A stretch of 64,000 nucleotides of DNA, taken from Actinomycetota bacterium (lineage in GTDB: Bacteria; Actinomycetota; Actinomycetes; S36-B12; CAIYMF01). Below, in pieces: positions 1 to 7,560 of this stretch. Under the pieces are notes generated by a model that saw only the letters and a list, made by a program, of their open reading frames with translations, did no database searches and had not been told where the DNA came from. Each line of letters begins with the position of its first letter. Positions within the stretch are counted from its first letter, which is position 1. Both the position numbers and the translations under genes were made by a program. Location of the stretch: the NCBI GenBank assembly GCA_009697815.1, contig WLRQ01000002.1, forward strand, positions 1 to 64,000. The letters run 5' to 3'.

Positions 1-562
1 CGCCGATGACCGAGTAGATCCCCGTCATCGCCGTCAGCACCTGCCCGGCGGGGATCGACTCGGTGCCGCCGATCGCGTACTCGAGACTGAACGCGAGGGC
101 CGCGGCCGGCACCGACAGGAATGCCGCCACTACGGACGACACGATGATCGACATGCGGCCACGAGGAAGGGTCGACACCACAAGCGTGAACACCAACCAT
201 CCGACGAGCGTGGTCACCAGCGCCATGTTGGTGATGTTCAGGCCCAGCGCGGAGAGCCCGCCGTCGGCGAACACGAGGCCCTGGATCACGATCACCGTGG
301 TGACGGCCAGCAAACCGAGGTAGGGGCCAAGGAGCACCGCGGCAAGTGCCCCGCCGAGCAGATGACCGCTCGTACCAGCGGCTACCGGGAAGTTGATCAT
401 CTGGGCGGCGAAAATGAAGGCCGCCGCGAGCCCGGCGAGTGGCGCAGTGCGGTCGTCGGCACTGCGACGAGCACCGCGCACGCTCAGGGTGATCGCCGCA
501 ATCGCGACGACACCCCCAGCGATTGCCACCGGAGGGTTGAGGAAGCCATCAGGGATATGCAT
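1..562 (-). CDS. cbiM: CbiM, ECF-type Co/Ni importer S component (partial, C-terminus beyond window)
   Basis: Reading the minus strand from 562 gives M-H-I-P-D-G-F, the hallmark N-terminus of CbiM/NikM; the N-terminal amine and His2 help bind the metal in this family. A GGAGG ribosome site lies 7 bases before the ATG. About 187 residues are present, with hydrophobic helices and the family segment F-P-V-A-A-G-T-S-G-H-L-L-G-G-A-L. The gene runs off the left edge, so cbiN, cbiQ and cbiO may follow there. It is 128 bases downstream of modC on the same strand. A closely similar full-length paralogue lies at 33621-34313. Whether it carries cobalt or nickel cannot be read from the sequence. Confidence 0.93.
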   Translation of the reverse strand, partial: MHIPDGFLNPPVAIAGGVVAIAAITLSVRGARRSADDRTAPLAGLAAAFIFAAQMINFPVAAGTSGHLLGGALAAVLLGPYLGLLAVTTVIVIQGLVFADGGLSALGLNITNMALVTTLVGWLVFTLVVSTLPRGRMSIIVSSVVAAFLSVPAAALAFSLEYAIGGTESIPAGQVLTAMTGIYSVIG

Positions 563-690
563 GTGATGACCTCCCCCTCGACGTCGGCGCTTCGCTCATT
601 CATACACCCGTCGATAGGTGCTGGCCAGATGTATGGAGGACCGAGCCCGACACGACCGGTGGGGATGAGGCAGCCCCGACGGCCCGGCCC

Positions 691-1803
691 TCACCCCCGG
701 TACACCTCGAGTTCGGTGGCCTTCGCCGAGAGCCACACCCGATCCCCACGGGCCAGGTGCAGTTCGGCAATCGCGCCCGAGGTCACATCGACCATCACTG
801 TCGGCGGGCCGACGACGGTGACACGCACGCGGTCGCCGATCACCTCGATCCCGTCGACGGTGCCCGTCCAGACGTTGCGCGCGCTGCCATCGGGGCGGTC
901 CGCGTGCAGCAGGATCGCGTTGGGCCGGATGGCGACGAGTACCCCTCCGAACACCGAACGATCCGCGACATGAAGCAGACCACCTCCATCGACCGTCACC
1001 TCACCGTCGATCGCATGACCACGAAGGAGGTTGAGGCCCAGGAGTCGTGCCACATAGTCGGTGGCGGGCCTTCGCGCGACCTCGAGTGCCTGGCCTTGTT
1101 GGGTGATCAGCCCGTCCTCGATCACGACGATGCGGTCCGCGAGTACGAGCGCATCGATGGCGTCGTGCGTGACCACGATGGTGGGTCCGGCGAAGTCGCG
1201 GAGATGGTCACGCAATTCACTGCGCACCTCGAGCCGGGTGCTCGCATCGAGAGCCGCCAGCGGCTCATCAAGCAGGAGTGCCATGGGATTACACGCGAGA
1301 GCTCTGGCCAGCGCGACTCGCTGCGCCTGTCCACCGGAGAGCTGCGACGGCTTGCGCTGAGCGAGATCCGCGAGGCCGAGCCTGTCGAGCCAGGGGTGGG
1401 CAACGAGGCGGGCCGCAGCCCGAGAAGACCCAGACGATCGTGGGCCGAACGCGACGTTGTCGAGAACACTCACGTGCTCGAAGAGGCGGTACTCCTGGAA
1501 CACGACACCGATTCCGCGACGGTTCACCGGCATCATGACGTCGGCCTCGGGATCATCAAGCACAGCGTCCCCGAGCATGATCCGGCCGTGTGTGAGGGGC
1601 ACCAGCCCACAGATCGCGCGCAGCAAGGTCGACTTGCCCGCCCCGTTCGGCCCCAGAACTCCCACGACCTCCCCGGGCTCGACATCGAGTGCGACGTCGA
1701 GGCTGAAGCCCTCGCGCTCGACACCAATGCGCCCGGAAAGCCCGAAGGTCTCCGCGGGGGCGCGCCCACCGGGGACGGACGGCACCGGCATCGCTCGCGT
1801 CAT
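691..1803 (-). CDS. modC: ModC, molybdate ABC transporter ATP-binding protein
   Basis: ATPase of the molybdate importer. The sequence has Walker A GPNGAGKST, the ABC signature LSGGQ and Walker B LLLDEP. A C-terminal TOBE/Mop-like segment (roughly the last 120 residues, ending near the stop at 691) is typical of ModC and probably senses oxyanion. I place the start at the ATG at 1803, which overlaps the modB stop as ATGA; an in-frame start at 1827 is possible. The product is 370 residues, usual for the family. It is the last mod gene of the HTH-TOBE, modA, modB, modC run and would feed molybdate to the neighbouring cofactor and CO dehydrogenase genes. Confidence 0.94.
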   Translation of the reverse strand: MTRAMPVPSVPGGRAPAETFGLSGRIGVEREGFSLDVALDVEPGEVVGVLGPNGAGKSTLLRAICGLVPLTHGRIMLGDAVLDDPEADVMMPVNRRGIGVVFQEYRLFEHVSVLDNVAFGPRSSGSSRAAARLVAHPWLDRLGLADLAQRKPSQLSGGQAQRVALARALACNPMALLLDEPLAALDASTRLEVRSELRDHLRDFAGPTIVVTHDAIDALVLADRIVVIEDGLITQQGQALEVARRPATDYVARLLGLNLLRGHAIDGEVTVDGGGLLHVADRSVFGGVLVAIRPNAILLHADRPDGSARNVWTGTVDGIEVIGDRVRVTVVGPPTVMVDVTSGAIAELHLARGDRVWLSAKATELEVYRG

Positions 1804-2609
1804 GCCGACGCCCCCGTCCGCAGCCATCGATCACGCAACAGGACTAGCGCGCCCACCGACACCGCCAGCAGGATCAGGCTCAGCGCCACGGCCTCCGAGG
1901 GGTCACCCTCGAGCCCGACGTAGACCGCGAGCGGGAGGGTCTGGGTTACTCCGGGAAGATTGCCGGCGAAGGTGATCGTGGCGCCGAACTCCCCCAGGGC
2001 TCGCGCGAAAGTCAGCACTCCCCCGGCGACCAGTGCCGGGGCGAGCAACGGCAAAGTCACTCGCCGGAAGATCGTGAGTCGACCGGCCCCGAGAGTTGCA
2101 GCGGCTTCCTCGACCCTGGCGTCGAGCACCCGCAGTGCCCCCTCCACAGTGATGATCAAGAAGGGCATGGCCACGAACGCTTCGGCAACCACCACGCCCG
2201 GTGCCGTGAACGCGAGGGTGACTCCGCAGCAGGATTCGAAGTACTGGCCCACGATGCCCCGACGCCCGAATGCAAGGAGGAGCGCGATACCTCCGACCAC
2301 GGGAGGGAGTACGAGCGGCACCGTCACGAGTGCGCGCGCGAGACGCCGTCCAGGGAACTGCGCGCGCGCCAGCATCCACGCGAGCGGGACCCCGATCACG
2401 AACGCCACCATCGTTGCGGCAGTAGCAGTAACAAGCGAGAGCCGCAGCGCGTCAAGGCTCGTGCGCGAGGTGAGCACCGCTCCCAAGTTCGACCAGGGGG
2501 CACGAAACAGCAGGCCCACGATCGGCAGCCCGAGGAACAGCAGGGCGATCACCGCGGGGATCGCCACGATCCGCGGCGGTGAGGTGATCGGACGTCCGCG
2601 GCGACTCAT
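1800..2609 (-). CDS. modB: ModB, molybdate ABC transporter permease
   Basis: Integral membrane permease of 269 residues with several hydrophobic helices. It carries the EAA-type cytoplasmic loop near E-E-A-A-A-T-L-G-A-G-R that contacts ModC. The stretch G-R-R-G-I-V-G is typical of the ModB/CysT family. The ATG at 2609 overlaps the modA stop by four bases and its own stop overlaps modC, so the three genes look translationally coupled. Family assignment is firm. Specificity for molybdate rather than tungstate or sulfate rests on ModA and on the molybdoenzyme context. Confidence 0.93.
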   Translation of the reverse strand: MSRRGRPITSPPRIVAIPAVIALLFLGLPIVGLLFRAPWSNLGAVLTSRTSLDALRLSLVTATAATMVAFVIGVPLAWMLARAQFPGRRLARALVTVPLVLPPVVGGIALLLAFGRRGIVGQYFESCCGVTLAFTAPGVVVAEAFVAMPFLIITVEGALRVLDARVEEAAATLGAGRLTIFRRVTLPLLAPALVAGGVLTFARALGEFGATITFAGNLPGVTQTLPLAVYVGLEGDPSEAVALSLILLAVSVGALVLLRDRWLRTGASA

Positions 2610-3442
2610 GGGCTCAGGAACCCCGCGGCCCGCAGCACGTTCTGGCCCGCGTCGGAGAGCACATAGTCGACGAAGGCCTGTGCTGTGGAACCATTGGTGC
2701 TGTTGGTGATCGGGGCGATCGGGTAGGTCGTCGTCACGTTGTCCGCAGCCGGAATCTGTATCCCGATGACCGCGCCCTTCGCGGCCTTCACATCAGTGAC
2801 GTACACGATCCCCGCATCAACTTCGCCGAGTTGCACTTTGGTCAGCACGGCCTTGACGTCAAGCTCCTGCGTCACGGGCGTGACGCGTATCCGGTTCTGC
2901 GAGAAAAGCGTGAGAGCCGCTGCCCCGCAGGGCACATCCTGCTGGCAGATCGCAACCTTGATAGCGGCACCCGCGAGGTCGGCGAGCGAGGTGACAGATC
3001 TCGTCGGGTGAGCAGGCGTCGCGATTTCCATGCTGTTCGCCGCGAACGTGGATGCGGCCTTCACCTCACCATCAGCGATGACAGAGTCCATCGTCTTGGT
3101 GCTCGCCGCGGCGAAGACATCGACGGGGGCGCCTTGCGTGATCTGAGTTGCGAGCCCACTGCTGGGGCCGAAGTTGAAGATCACCTTCACACCGGGGTGT
3201 GCCGCCTCGAACTGCGCGCCGATCGTGGCGAAGGCGCCCTTGAGCGACGAGGCTGCAAAGACGGTGATCGAGCCAGCGATTGAACCCGCGGCAGGTTGCA
3301 CAGAGTGAGCAGCGCACCCGCCCAGCAGGAGCGGGGCGAGGACGATCCCCAGGGCACTCCTCGCGAGACGGCTGTGAGGCCGACGGGCTACGCCCCTGGA
3401 CGGTCGCCAACCGAACAGGTGGAAAGACGCCGACGAATTCAC
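2606..3442 (-). CDS. modA: ModA, molybdate-binding lipoprotein
   Basis: Periplasmic-type binding protein of 278 residues, exported as a lipoprotein: a basic N-terminus, a hydrophobic stretch and the lipobox L-L-G-G-C at about residues 39-43. The mature protein starts with I-T-V-F-A-A-S-S-L-K, the classic ModA beginning that holds the first oxyanion-binding serines. Further family segments are G-S-S-type F-G-P-S-S-G-L-A and D-A-G-I-V-Y-V-T-D. The GTG start at 3442 overlaps the TGA of the upstream HTH-TOBE gene as GTGA. Two cysteines (I-C-Q-Q-D-V-P-C) in the mature domain suggest a disulfide. Confidence 0.95.
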   Translation of the reverse strand: MNSSASFHLFGWRPSRGVARRPHSRLARSALGIVLAPLLLGGCAAHSVQPAAGSIAGSITVFAASSLKGAFATIGAQFEAAHPGVKVIFNFGPSSGLATQITQGAPVDVFAAASTKTMDSVIADGEVKAASTFAANSMEIATPAHPTRSVTSLADLAGAAIKVAICQQDVPCGAAALTLFSQNRIRVTPVTQELDVKAVLTKVQLGEVDAGIVYVTDVKAAKGAVIGIQIPAADNVTTTYPIAPITNSTNGSTAQAFVDYVLSDAGQNVLRAAGFLSP

Positions 3443-3846
3443 CGGCGCTCCGGAATCTCGACACCCACGTTCGTCGACTTCACCGTGGCCACGGCAAGCA
3501 CCCCAGGCTCGAGGCCGAGTTCGTCGGCCGCCTCGCGGCTCATGAGCGAGACGATCCGGTGGGGCCCGACCTGGATTTCGACTTGGGCCATCACGGTGTC
3601 TCGCACCACGCGCGTGACGATGCCCGCGAGCCGATTGCGCGCTGAGGCGCTGACCACCGGGCTCTCGAGTGCGGGCTCATCGGCGGCCCGAGCGACCATG
3701 AACCTGGCCAGCTCAGCACCCTCGATGACGGCGCGCCCTGAGTTGTCGGTGGTGGCCGTGAGTCGGCCAGCGTCGGCCCAACGCCGCACTGAGTCATCAC
3801 TGACCTGCAGCAATGCTGCCGCCTCACTGATCCGCAACTGCGTCAT
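3439..3846 (-). CDS. HTH (MerR/excisionase-like) plus TOBE domain protein, putative molybdate-responsive regulator
   Basis: A 135-residue protein in two parts. Residues 1-50 form a MerR/excisionase-type winged helix (L-R-I-S-E-A-A-A-L-L-Q-V-S-D-D-S-V-R-R-W). Residues about 70-135 form a single TOBE/Mop domain (N-R-L-A-G-I-V then S-R-E-A-A-D-E-L-G-L-E-P-G), a fold that binds molybdate in ModE and Mop proteins. It is the first gene of the mod run and overlaps modA. I choose the ATG at 3846 because it heads the HTH; no Shine-Dalgarno is evident, so the transcript may be leaderless. The likely role, inferred, is molybdate-dependent control of modABC and perhaps of the cox genes. Confidence 0.85.
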   Translation of the reverse strand: MTQLRISEAAALLQVSDDSVRRWADAGRLTATTDNSGRAVIEGAELARFMVARAADEPALESPVVSASARNRLAGIVTRVVRDTVMAQVEIQVGPHRIVSLMSREAADELGLEPGVLAVATVKSTNVGVEIPERR

Positions 3847-3909
3847 ATAGGGGAGACTAGACCGCACCTGCGCCTAAAGAAAGCTGAGTGTTCCAGATCT
3901 GCGCCAAGG

Positions 3910-4446
3910 TCAAGGAGCAACGTCCAGATCCAGCCCCGAGGCCACATCCCCCACCTCCACGAGCGCCACCTCGTGGTCGGCGAGGTAGGCCCTCGCACCT
4001 CGATCACCCTCGGCGGAGACGGACACCCCCACCCAGTGCCCGCGGCCGATCAGCACCGGATGGCCACGATCACCGTCGTAGCAGGCGGCCGCAAGATCGG
4101 CTCCCGAGGTCATGAGCCGCGTGACCGCCTCGGCCGTAAGTCCGGGCAGATCAACGAGACTGACCACGACCCGTTCGATGTCAGAGATCTCGTCGAGATG
4201 GGCGAGCCCCACCCGGAGGGAGGAGCCCATCCCCGCCGACCACCCGGCATTGACGACGACGTCGGCCCCCGGGACCTCGCCGAGCCAGGCACCGAGCACC
4301 ACCACCACGGGGTCGCAGCCCGCCTCTGCGAGCACCCGTACCGCGCGATCGACGAGGCGCTCGCCCTCGATCACGAACGGAGCCTTCGGGCCGCCGAACC
4401 GACGACCCTCGCCTGCGGCAAGCACCAAGCCCGCCGTGCGTGTCAC
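3910..4446 (-). CDS. MobA/MocA-like nucleotidyltransferase
   Basis: A 178-residue NTP transferase-like protein. The N-terminal G-L-V-L-A-A-G-E-G-R-R-F-G-G-P-K is the nucleotide-binding signature of MobA/MocA/IspD-like enzymes, and a later segment D-L-P-G-L-T fits the metal-binding D-x-P. Such proteins attach CMP or GMP to molybdopterin; xanthine dehydrogenase-family enzymes such as CO dehydrogenase use the cytosine dinucleotide form, so a MocA-type cytidylyltransferase role is likely but not proven. Its ATG overlaps the xdhC stop by four bases, which supports a joint role in cofactor finishing. Confidence 0.85.
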   Translation of the reverse strand: MTRTAGLVLAAGEGRRFGGPKAPFVIEGERLVDRAVRVLAEAGCDPVVVVLGAWLGEVPGADVVVNAGWSAGMGSSLRVGLAHLDEISDIERVVVSLVDLPGLTAEAVTRLMTSGADLAAACYDGDRGHPVLIGRGHWVGVSVSAEGDRGARAYLADHEVALVEVGDVASGLDLDVAP

Positions 4447-5549
4447 CTCGGAGCGCCCGCGTGGATCGGGCCGCTCGAGGCCGTGAGCGACTGGCCCGAC
4501 CCACCCCAGCGAGCCTGCACGATCTCGGCCGCGATCGAGATCGCAGTCTCCTCGGGCGTGCGCGCCCCGAGGTCTAGGCCGATCGGCGAGTGGATACGCG
4601 CGATCTCGACGTCGGTCAGACCAGCCTCGCGCAACCGGACCACGCGGTCGTCGTGGGTACGCCGCGACCCCATCGCGCCGATGTAGGCAGCGGGGGTGCG
4701 CACCGCGGCAACCAGCGCAGGGACGTCGAATTTCGGGTCATGAGTCAGCACGCAGATCACCGTGCGTTGATCGACGGGCTGCGAGGCCAGCCAACGATGT
4801 GGCCAGTCGACGACGATCTCGTCGGCATCGGGGAATCGCTTGCGGGTGGCGAAGATCTCGCGCGCATCGACAATCGTCACGTGGAAGCCCAGGAGCTTCC
4901 CCGCCCGACACAGCGAAGCCGAGAAGTCGATGGCCCCGAAGACGTACATCCGCGGTGCCGGGGAGAACGACACCACGAAGATCTCGAGATCATTGCCCAG
5001 CCGCTCACCCTCCGGGCCGTAGTGCAGGAAGCCCGTGGTTCCCGACTCGAGCAACCCGCGCACATCGGCGCCGACCGTGTCGTCGAGGCGCTCGGTGCCA
5101 AGTCCGCCCTCGATCCCGTCGGCCCTGACGACGAGGTGGCGTCCGACATGGTGAGGGCCTCGCACGATAGTTGCGACGGCCACAGGGATCTCGGCCGCGA
5201 CACTCGCCGCGATTCCCGGCAGCTCGGGCCAGGTCAGCGCGGACACTTTCTCAATGAAGATCTCGAGGATGCCGCCACAGGTGAGCCCCACCGCGAACGC
5301 ATCGTCGTCGCTGACGCCGTAGGTCTGGTACTGGGAATCACCGGACTCCAGCACCTCGGTGCCGACCCCATACAGCGCACCTTCGACACAGCCGCCGCTG
5401 ACCGACCCGACGGCCTCGCCCGCCTCGGTGACGAGCATCGAGGCACCAGCGGGGCGCGGCGCAGATCGCCACGTCCGCACGACGGTTGCCATGGCAACAG
5501 ACTCACCGCGCTCGAAGGCGGCCATCAACGAGGGAAGGACCTCACGCAC
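4443..5549 (-). CDS. XdhC/CoxI family molybdenum cofactor maturation protein
   Basis: A 368-residue protein. The N-terminal XdhC domain (about residues 10-80) has A-M-A-T-V-V-R-T-W-R-S-A-P-R-P-A-G-A and S-G-G-C-V-E-G-A. The C-terminal Rossmann domain (about 190-350) includes F-G-A-I-D-F-S and I-G-A-M-G-S-R-R-T and ends with the family's G-L-D-L-G-A-R-T-P-E-E-T-A-I-S-I-A-A-E-I. XdhC proteins bind sulfurated molybdopterin and insert it into xanthine dehydrogenase-family enzymes. The gene opens the minus-strand run, is translationally coupled to the MobA-like gene and is divergent from moaE. A second XdhC-family protein, fused to YHS, lies in the cox operon. Confidence 0.92.
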   Translation of the reverse strand: MREVLPSLMAAFERGESVAMATVVRTWRSAPRPAGASMLVTEAGEAVGSVSGGCVEGALYGVGTEVLESGDSQYQTYGVSDDDAFAVGLTCGGILEIFIEKVSALTWPELPGIAASVAAEIPVAVATIVRGPHHVGRHLVVRADGIEGGLGTERLDDTVGADVRGLLESGTTGFLHYGPEGERLGNDLEIFVVSFSPAPRMYVFGAIDFSASLCRAGKLLGFHVTIVDAREIFATRKRFPDADEIVVDWPHRWLASQPVDQRTVICVLTHDPKFDVPALVAAVRTPAAYIGAMGSRRTHDDRVVRLREAGLTDVEIARIHSPIGLDLGARTPEETAISIAAEIVQARWGGSGQSLTASSGPIHAGAPR

Positions 5550-5635
5550 CTGACGACTCCTCGCAGCAGTGGGCCGACGGAAGGATATTGCTCCGTCACT
5601 GGGCGATCGCGCGCCCGAGCACCAATAATGGCGCC

Positions 5636-6058
5636 ATGAGCAAGGTCCGGCGCGCAGATGTGATCGAGAGCCCCATTTCGGTGCGCGACGTCGAGGGGCT
5701 GGTGTCCGATGCCTCCGCGGGTGCCGTCGTCACTTTCTCCGGCGATGTCCGCGACCACGACCACGGGCGCCACGTCATGCGCCTTGAGTACGAAGGACAT
5801 CCCAGCGCCGCCGAGGTACTCGCGGAGGTGGCCGCCGAGGTGGCGTCGCGACACGACATCATCGCCATCGCCGTCATGCATCGCGTCGGACCACTGGCCA
5901 TTGGTGAGTCGGCACTGGTGGCCGCGGTCAGCTCGGCCCACCGGGCCGAGGCTTTCGCGGCGTGCGCCGATCTCATCGACACCACCAAGAACCGGCTTCC
6001 GGTCTGGAAGCACCAGATCTTCGCCGACGGCACCGATGAGTGGGTGAACTGCGCATGA
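5636..6058 (+). CDS. moaE: MoaE, molybdopterin synthase catalytic subunit
   Basis: A 140-residue large subunit of molybdopterin synthase, which with MoaD converts cyclic pyranopterin monophosphate to molybdopterin. Family segments visible are G-A-V-V-T-F-S-G-D-V-R, L-E-Y-E-G-H, H-R-V-G-P-L-A-I-G-E and the catalytic region K-N-R-L-P-V-W-K-H-Q. The ATG at 5636 is chosen because it precedes the conserved domain; an upstream in-frame extension is not MoaE-like. The stop overlaps the moaA start as ATGA, so the two are coupled. Confidence 0.96.
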   Translation: MSKVRRADVIESPISVRDVEGLVSDASAGAVVTFSGDVRDHDHGRHVMRLEYEGHPSAAEVLAEVAAEVASRHDIIAIAVMHRVGPLAIGESALVAAVSSAHRAEAFAACADLIDTTKNRLPVWKHQIFADGTDEWVNCA

Positions 6059-7056
6059 GCGAGCTAGTCGACACCTTCGGCAGGGCACATCACGATCTGA
6101 GGGTCTCCCTCACCGACCGTTGCTCCCTGCGATGTACCTATTGCATGCCCGCGGACTTCGCCGACTGGATCCCCGGGCCCGAATTGCTCACGACCGACGA
6201 GCTCATGCTCGTTCTCGAGGTCGCCACCGGCCTGGGTATCGACGGGGTGCGCCTCACCGGCGGCGAGCCGCTGCTGCGTCCCGACATCGTCGAGATCGTC
6301 CGCATGATCAACGACCTACCGTCGCCGCCAAAGATCAGCGTCACCACGAACGCTCTCAAACTGGCCCAACTCGCGGGCCCACTGCGCGATGCGGGCCTGG
6401 AGCGGGTCAACGTCAGTCTCGACACCCTCGACCGCGACCGGTTCAAGGCCATGACCTTCCGCGACCGGTTCAATGACGTCCTCGCGGGCATCGCGGCCGC
6501 ACAGGCCGCTGGCCTTGCACCCGTGAAGGTCAACAGTGTGCTGATGCGCGGGGTCAACGACGACGAGGCTCCCGCGCTCCTCCAACGAGCACTCGATCAG
6601 GGCTGGCGCCTCCGGTTCATCGAGCAGATGCCACTGGACGCGGGTGGCCAGTGGCTCCGCTCGACGATGGTGTCGGCGGACGAGATCTTCGAGCAACTGT
6701 CCGCCCTCTACACCCTCACGCCGGTGCCCTCCCGCGGCTCGGCCCCTGCCGAGGAGTTCTACGTCGACGGCGGACCGGCCACCGTCGGGATCATCGCGAG
6801 TGTGACTCGGCCGTTCTGTGCCGCGTGCGACCGGTTGCGCCTCACCGCAGACGGCCAACTGCGCAACTGCCTGTTCGCCCGCGACGAACTCGACCTGCGC
6901 ATCGCGCTGCGCGATGAGTCCCTCTCGCCCGACCAGGTGCGGGCTGAGGTTGAGCGCCGACTGCGTCTCGTCGTCAAGGACAAACTCCCGGGGCACGGGA
7001 TCAACGATCTGAACTTCATCGCGCCCACCCGGCCGATGTCGGCCATCGGGGGCTGA
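6055..7056 (+). CDS. moaA: MoaA, GTP 3',8-cyclase (radical SAM)
   Basis: First enzyme of molybdenum cofactor synthesis, 333 residues. The radical-SAM cluster motif C-x3-C-x2-C is at Cys23, Cys27 and Cys30. The second iron-sulfur cluster that binds substrate uses Cys255, Cys258 and Cys272. L-T-G-G-E-P-L-L-R is the SAM-binding motif, and the C-terminal Gly-Gly tail needed for activity is intact (A-I-G-G). The ATG at 6055 overlaps the moaE stop. MoaC, the partner enzyme, is not in this window. Confidence 0.97.
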   Translation: MSELVDTFGRAHHDLRVSLTDRCSLRCTYCMPADFADWIPGPELLTTDELMLVLEVATGLGIDGVRLTGGEPLLRPDIVEIVRMINDLPSPPKISVTTNALKLAQLAGPLRDAGLERVNVSLDTLDRDRFKAMTFRDRFNDVLAGIAAAQAAGLAPVKVNSVLMRGVNDDEAPALLQRALDQGWRLRFIEQMPLDAGGQWLRSTMVSADEIFEQLSALYTLTPVPSRGSAPAEEFYVDGGPATVGIIASVTRPFCAACDRLRLTADGQLRNCLFARDELDLRIALRDESLSPDQVRAEVERRLRLVVKDKLPGHGINDLNFIAPTRPMSAIGG

Positions 7057-7057
7057 G

Positions 7058-7093
7058 CTCGCTGGTCTCGCCGGTCTCGCTGATCTCGCCGGT
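7058..7093. repeat. Four tandem copies of a 9-base unit between convergent moaA and moaD
   Basis: Directly after the moaA stop the sequence reads CTCGCTGGT, CTCGCCGGT, CTCGCTGAT, CTCGCCGGT, alternating with small substitutions. The last copy touches the moaD stop codon. It lies outside both reading frames, so it is a true intergenic direct repeat; no hairpin with a T tract accompanies it. Confidence 0.8.
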
Positions 7094-7350
7094 CAGCCTC
7101 CGGCGAAGGGGGGCAGGACATCGAGCCGTGAGCCCGCGGCGATCTGGGCGCCGAGATTGCTCGGCCGCGCGGCGACACCGTCCTGGAGATAGGAGCAACG
7201 CGGCAGCACCTGGGCCAGACCAGGGGCCATCACCACAAGTTGCTCGATCACCTCGCCCAAGGTGCCGGGCGATGCCCGAAGCAGGCTCGAGCCGGCCGCT
7301 ACACGGGCAGCCGCGAACAGGTGGACCTCGACGTCGGGGGTTCCAGGCAC
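7093..7350 (-). CDS. moaD: MoaD-type sulfur carrier, molybdopterin synthase small subunit
   Basis: An 85-residue ubiquitin-fold protein ending in the di-glycine tail P-P-F-A-G-G, which is thiocarboxylated and donates sulfur to MoaE. Family-like segments are V-H-L-F-A-A-A-R at the start and L-D-V-L-P-P-F-A-G-G at the end. It is convergent with moaA and divergent from coxG. A second di-glycine carrier (44073-44345) belongs to the cysteine pathway, so this copy, close to moaE/moaA, is the likely molybdopterin one. Confidence 0.9.
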   Translation of the reverse strand: MPGTPDVEVHLFAAARVAAGSSLLRASPGTLGEVIEQLVVMAPGLAQVLPRCSYLQDGVAARPSNLGAQIAAGSRLDVLPPFAGG

Positions 7351-7400
7351 GCCCCCAGCCTAGGACCGGGATGGGGTCGTGGGGCGATCGCACAGATATC

Positions 7401-7414
7401 GGCGCATATGTGCC
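7401..7414. promoter_or_regulatory. Near-perfect 14-base palindrome in the moaD-coxG divergent region
   Basis: The sequence GGCGCATATGTGCC is an inverted repeat with one mismatched pair. It sits about 50 bases upstream of moaD and 147 bases upstream of coxG, a position where an operator could control both. No known binding protein can be assigned by eye. The rest of 7351-7560 holds no gene that I can support. Confidence 0.35.
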
Positions 7415-7560
7415 CTGAATCATGAACCTGGGGTTTCGCTGAGCATCTGATCTCAGGGGTAGCGGTACTGGGTAGACAGGTCTAGCGTTCCGCACGTGGA
7501 CTTAGCGCCTCGCGCGATGTCCGACGGATCACCTGTCGCATACCGGATATCGGAGTCCTC

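Noticed and set aside
362-973. Long plus-strand ORFs over cbiM and modC
   Set aside because: They are antisense frames of clearly identified minus-strand genes, with biased composition and no family motif.
7426-7560. Molybdenum cofactor riboswitch ahead of coxG
   Set aside because: I looked for the conserved Moco RNA helices but cannot recognise them by eye; a covariance-model search would decide.
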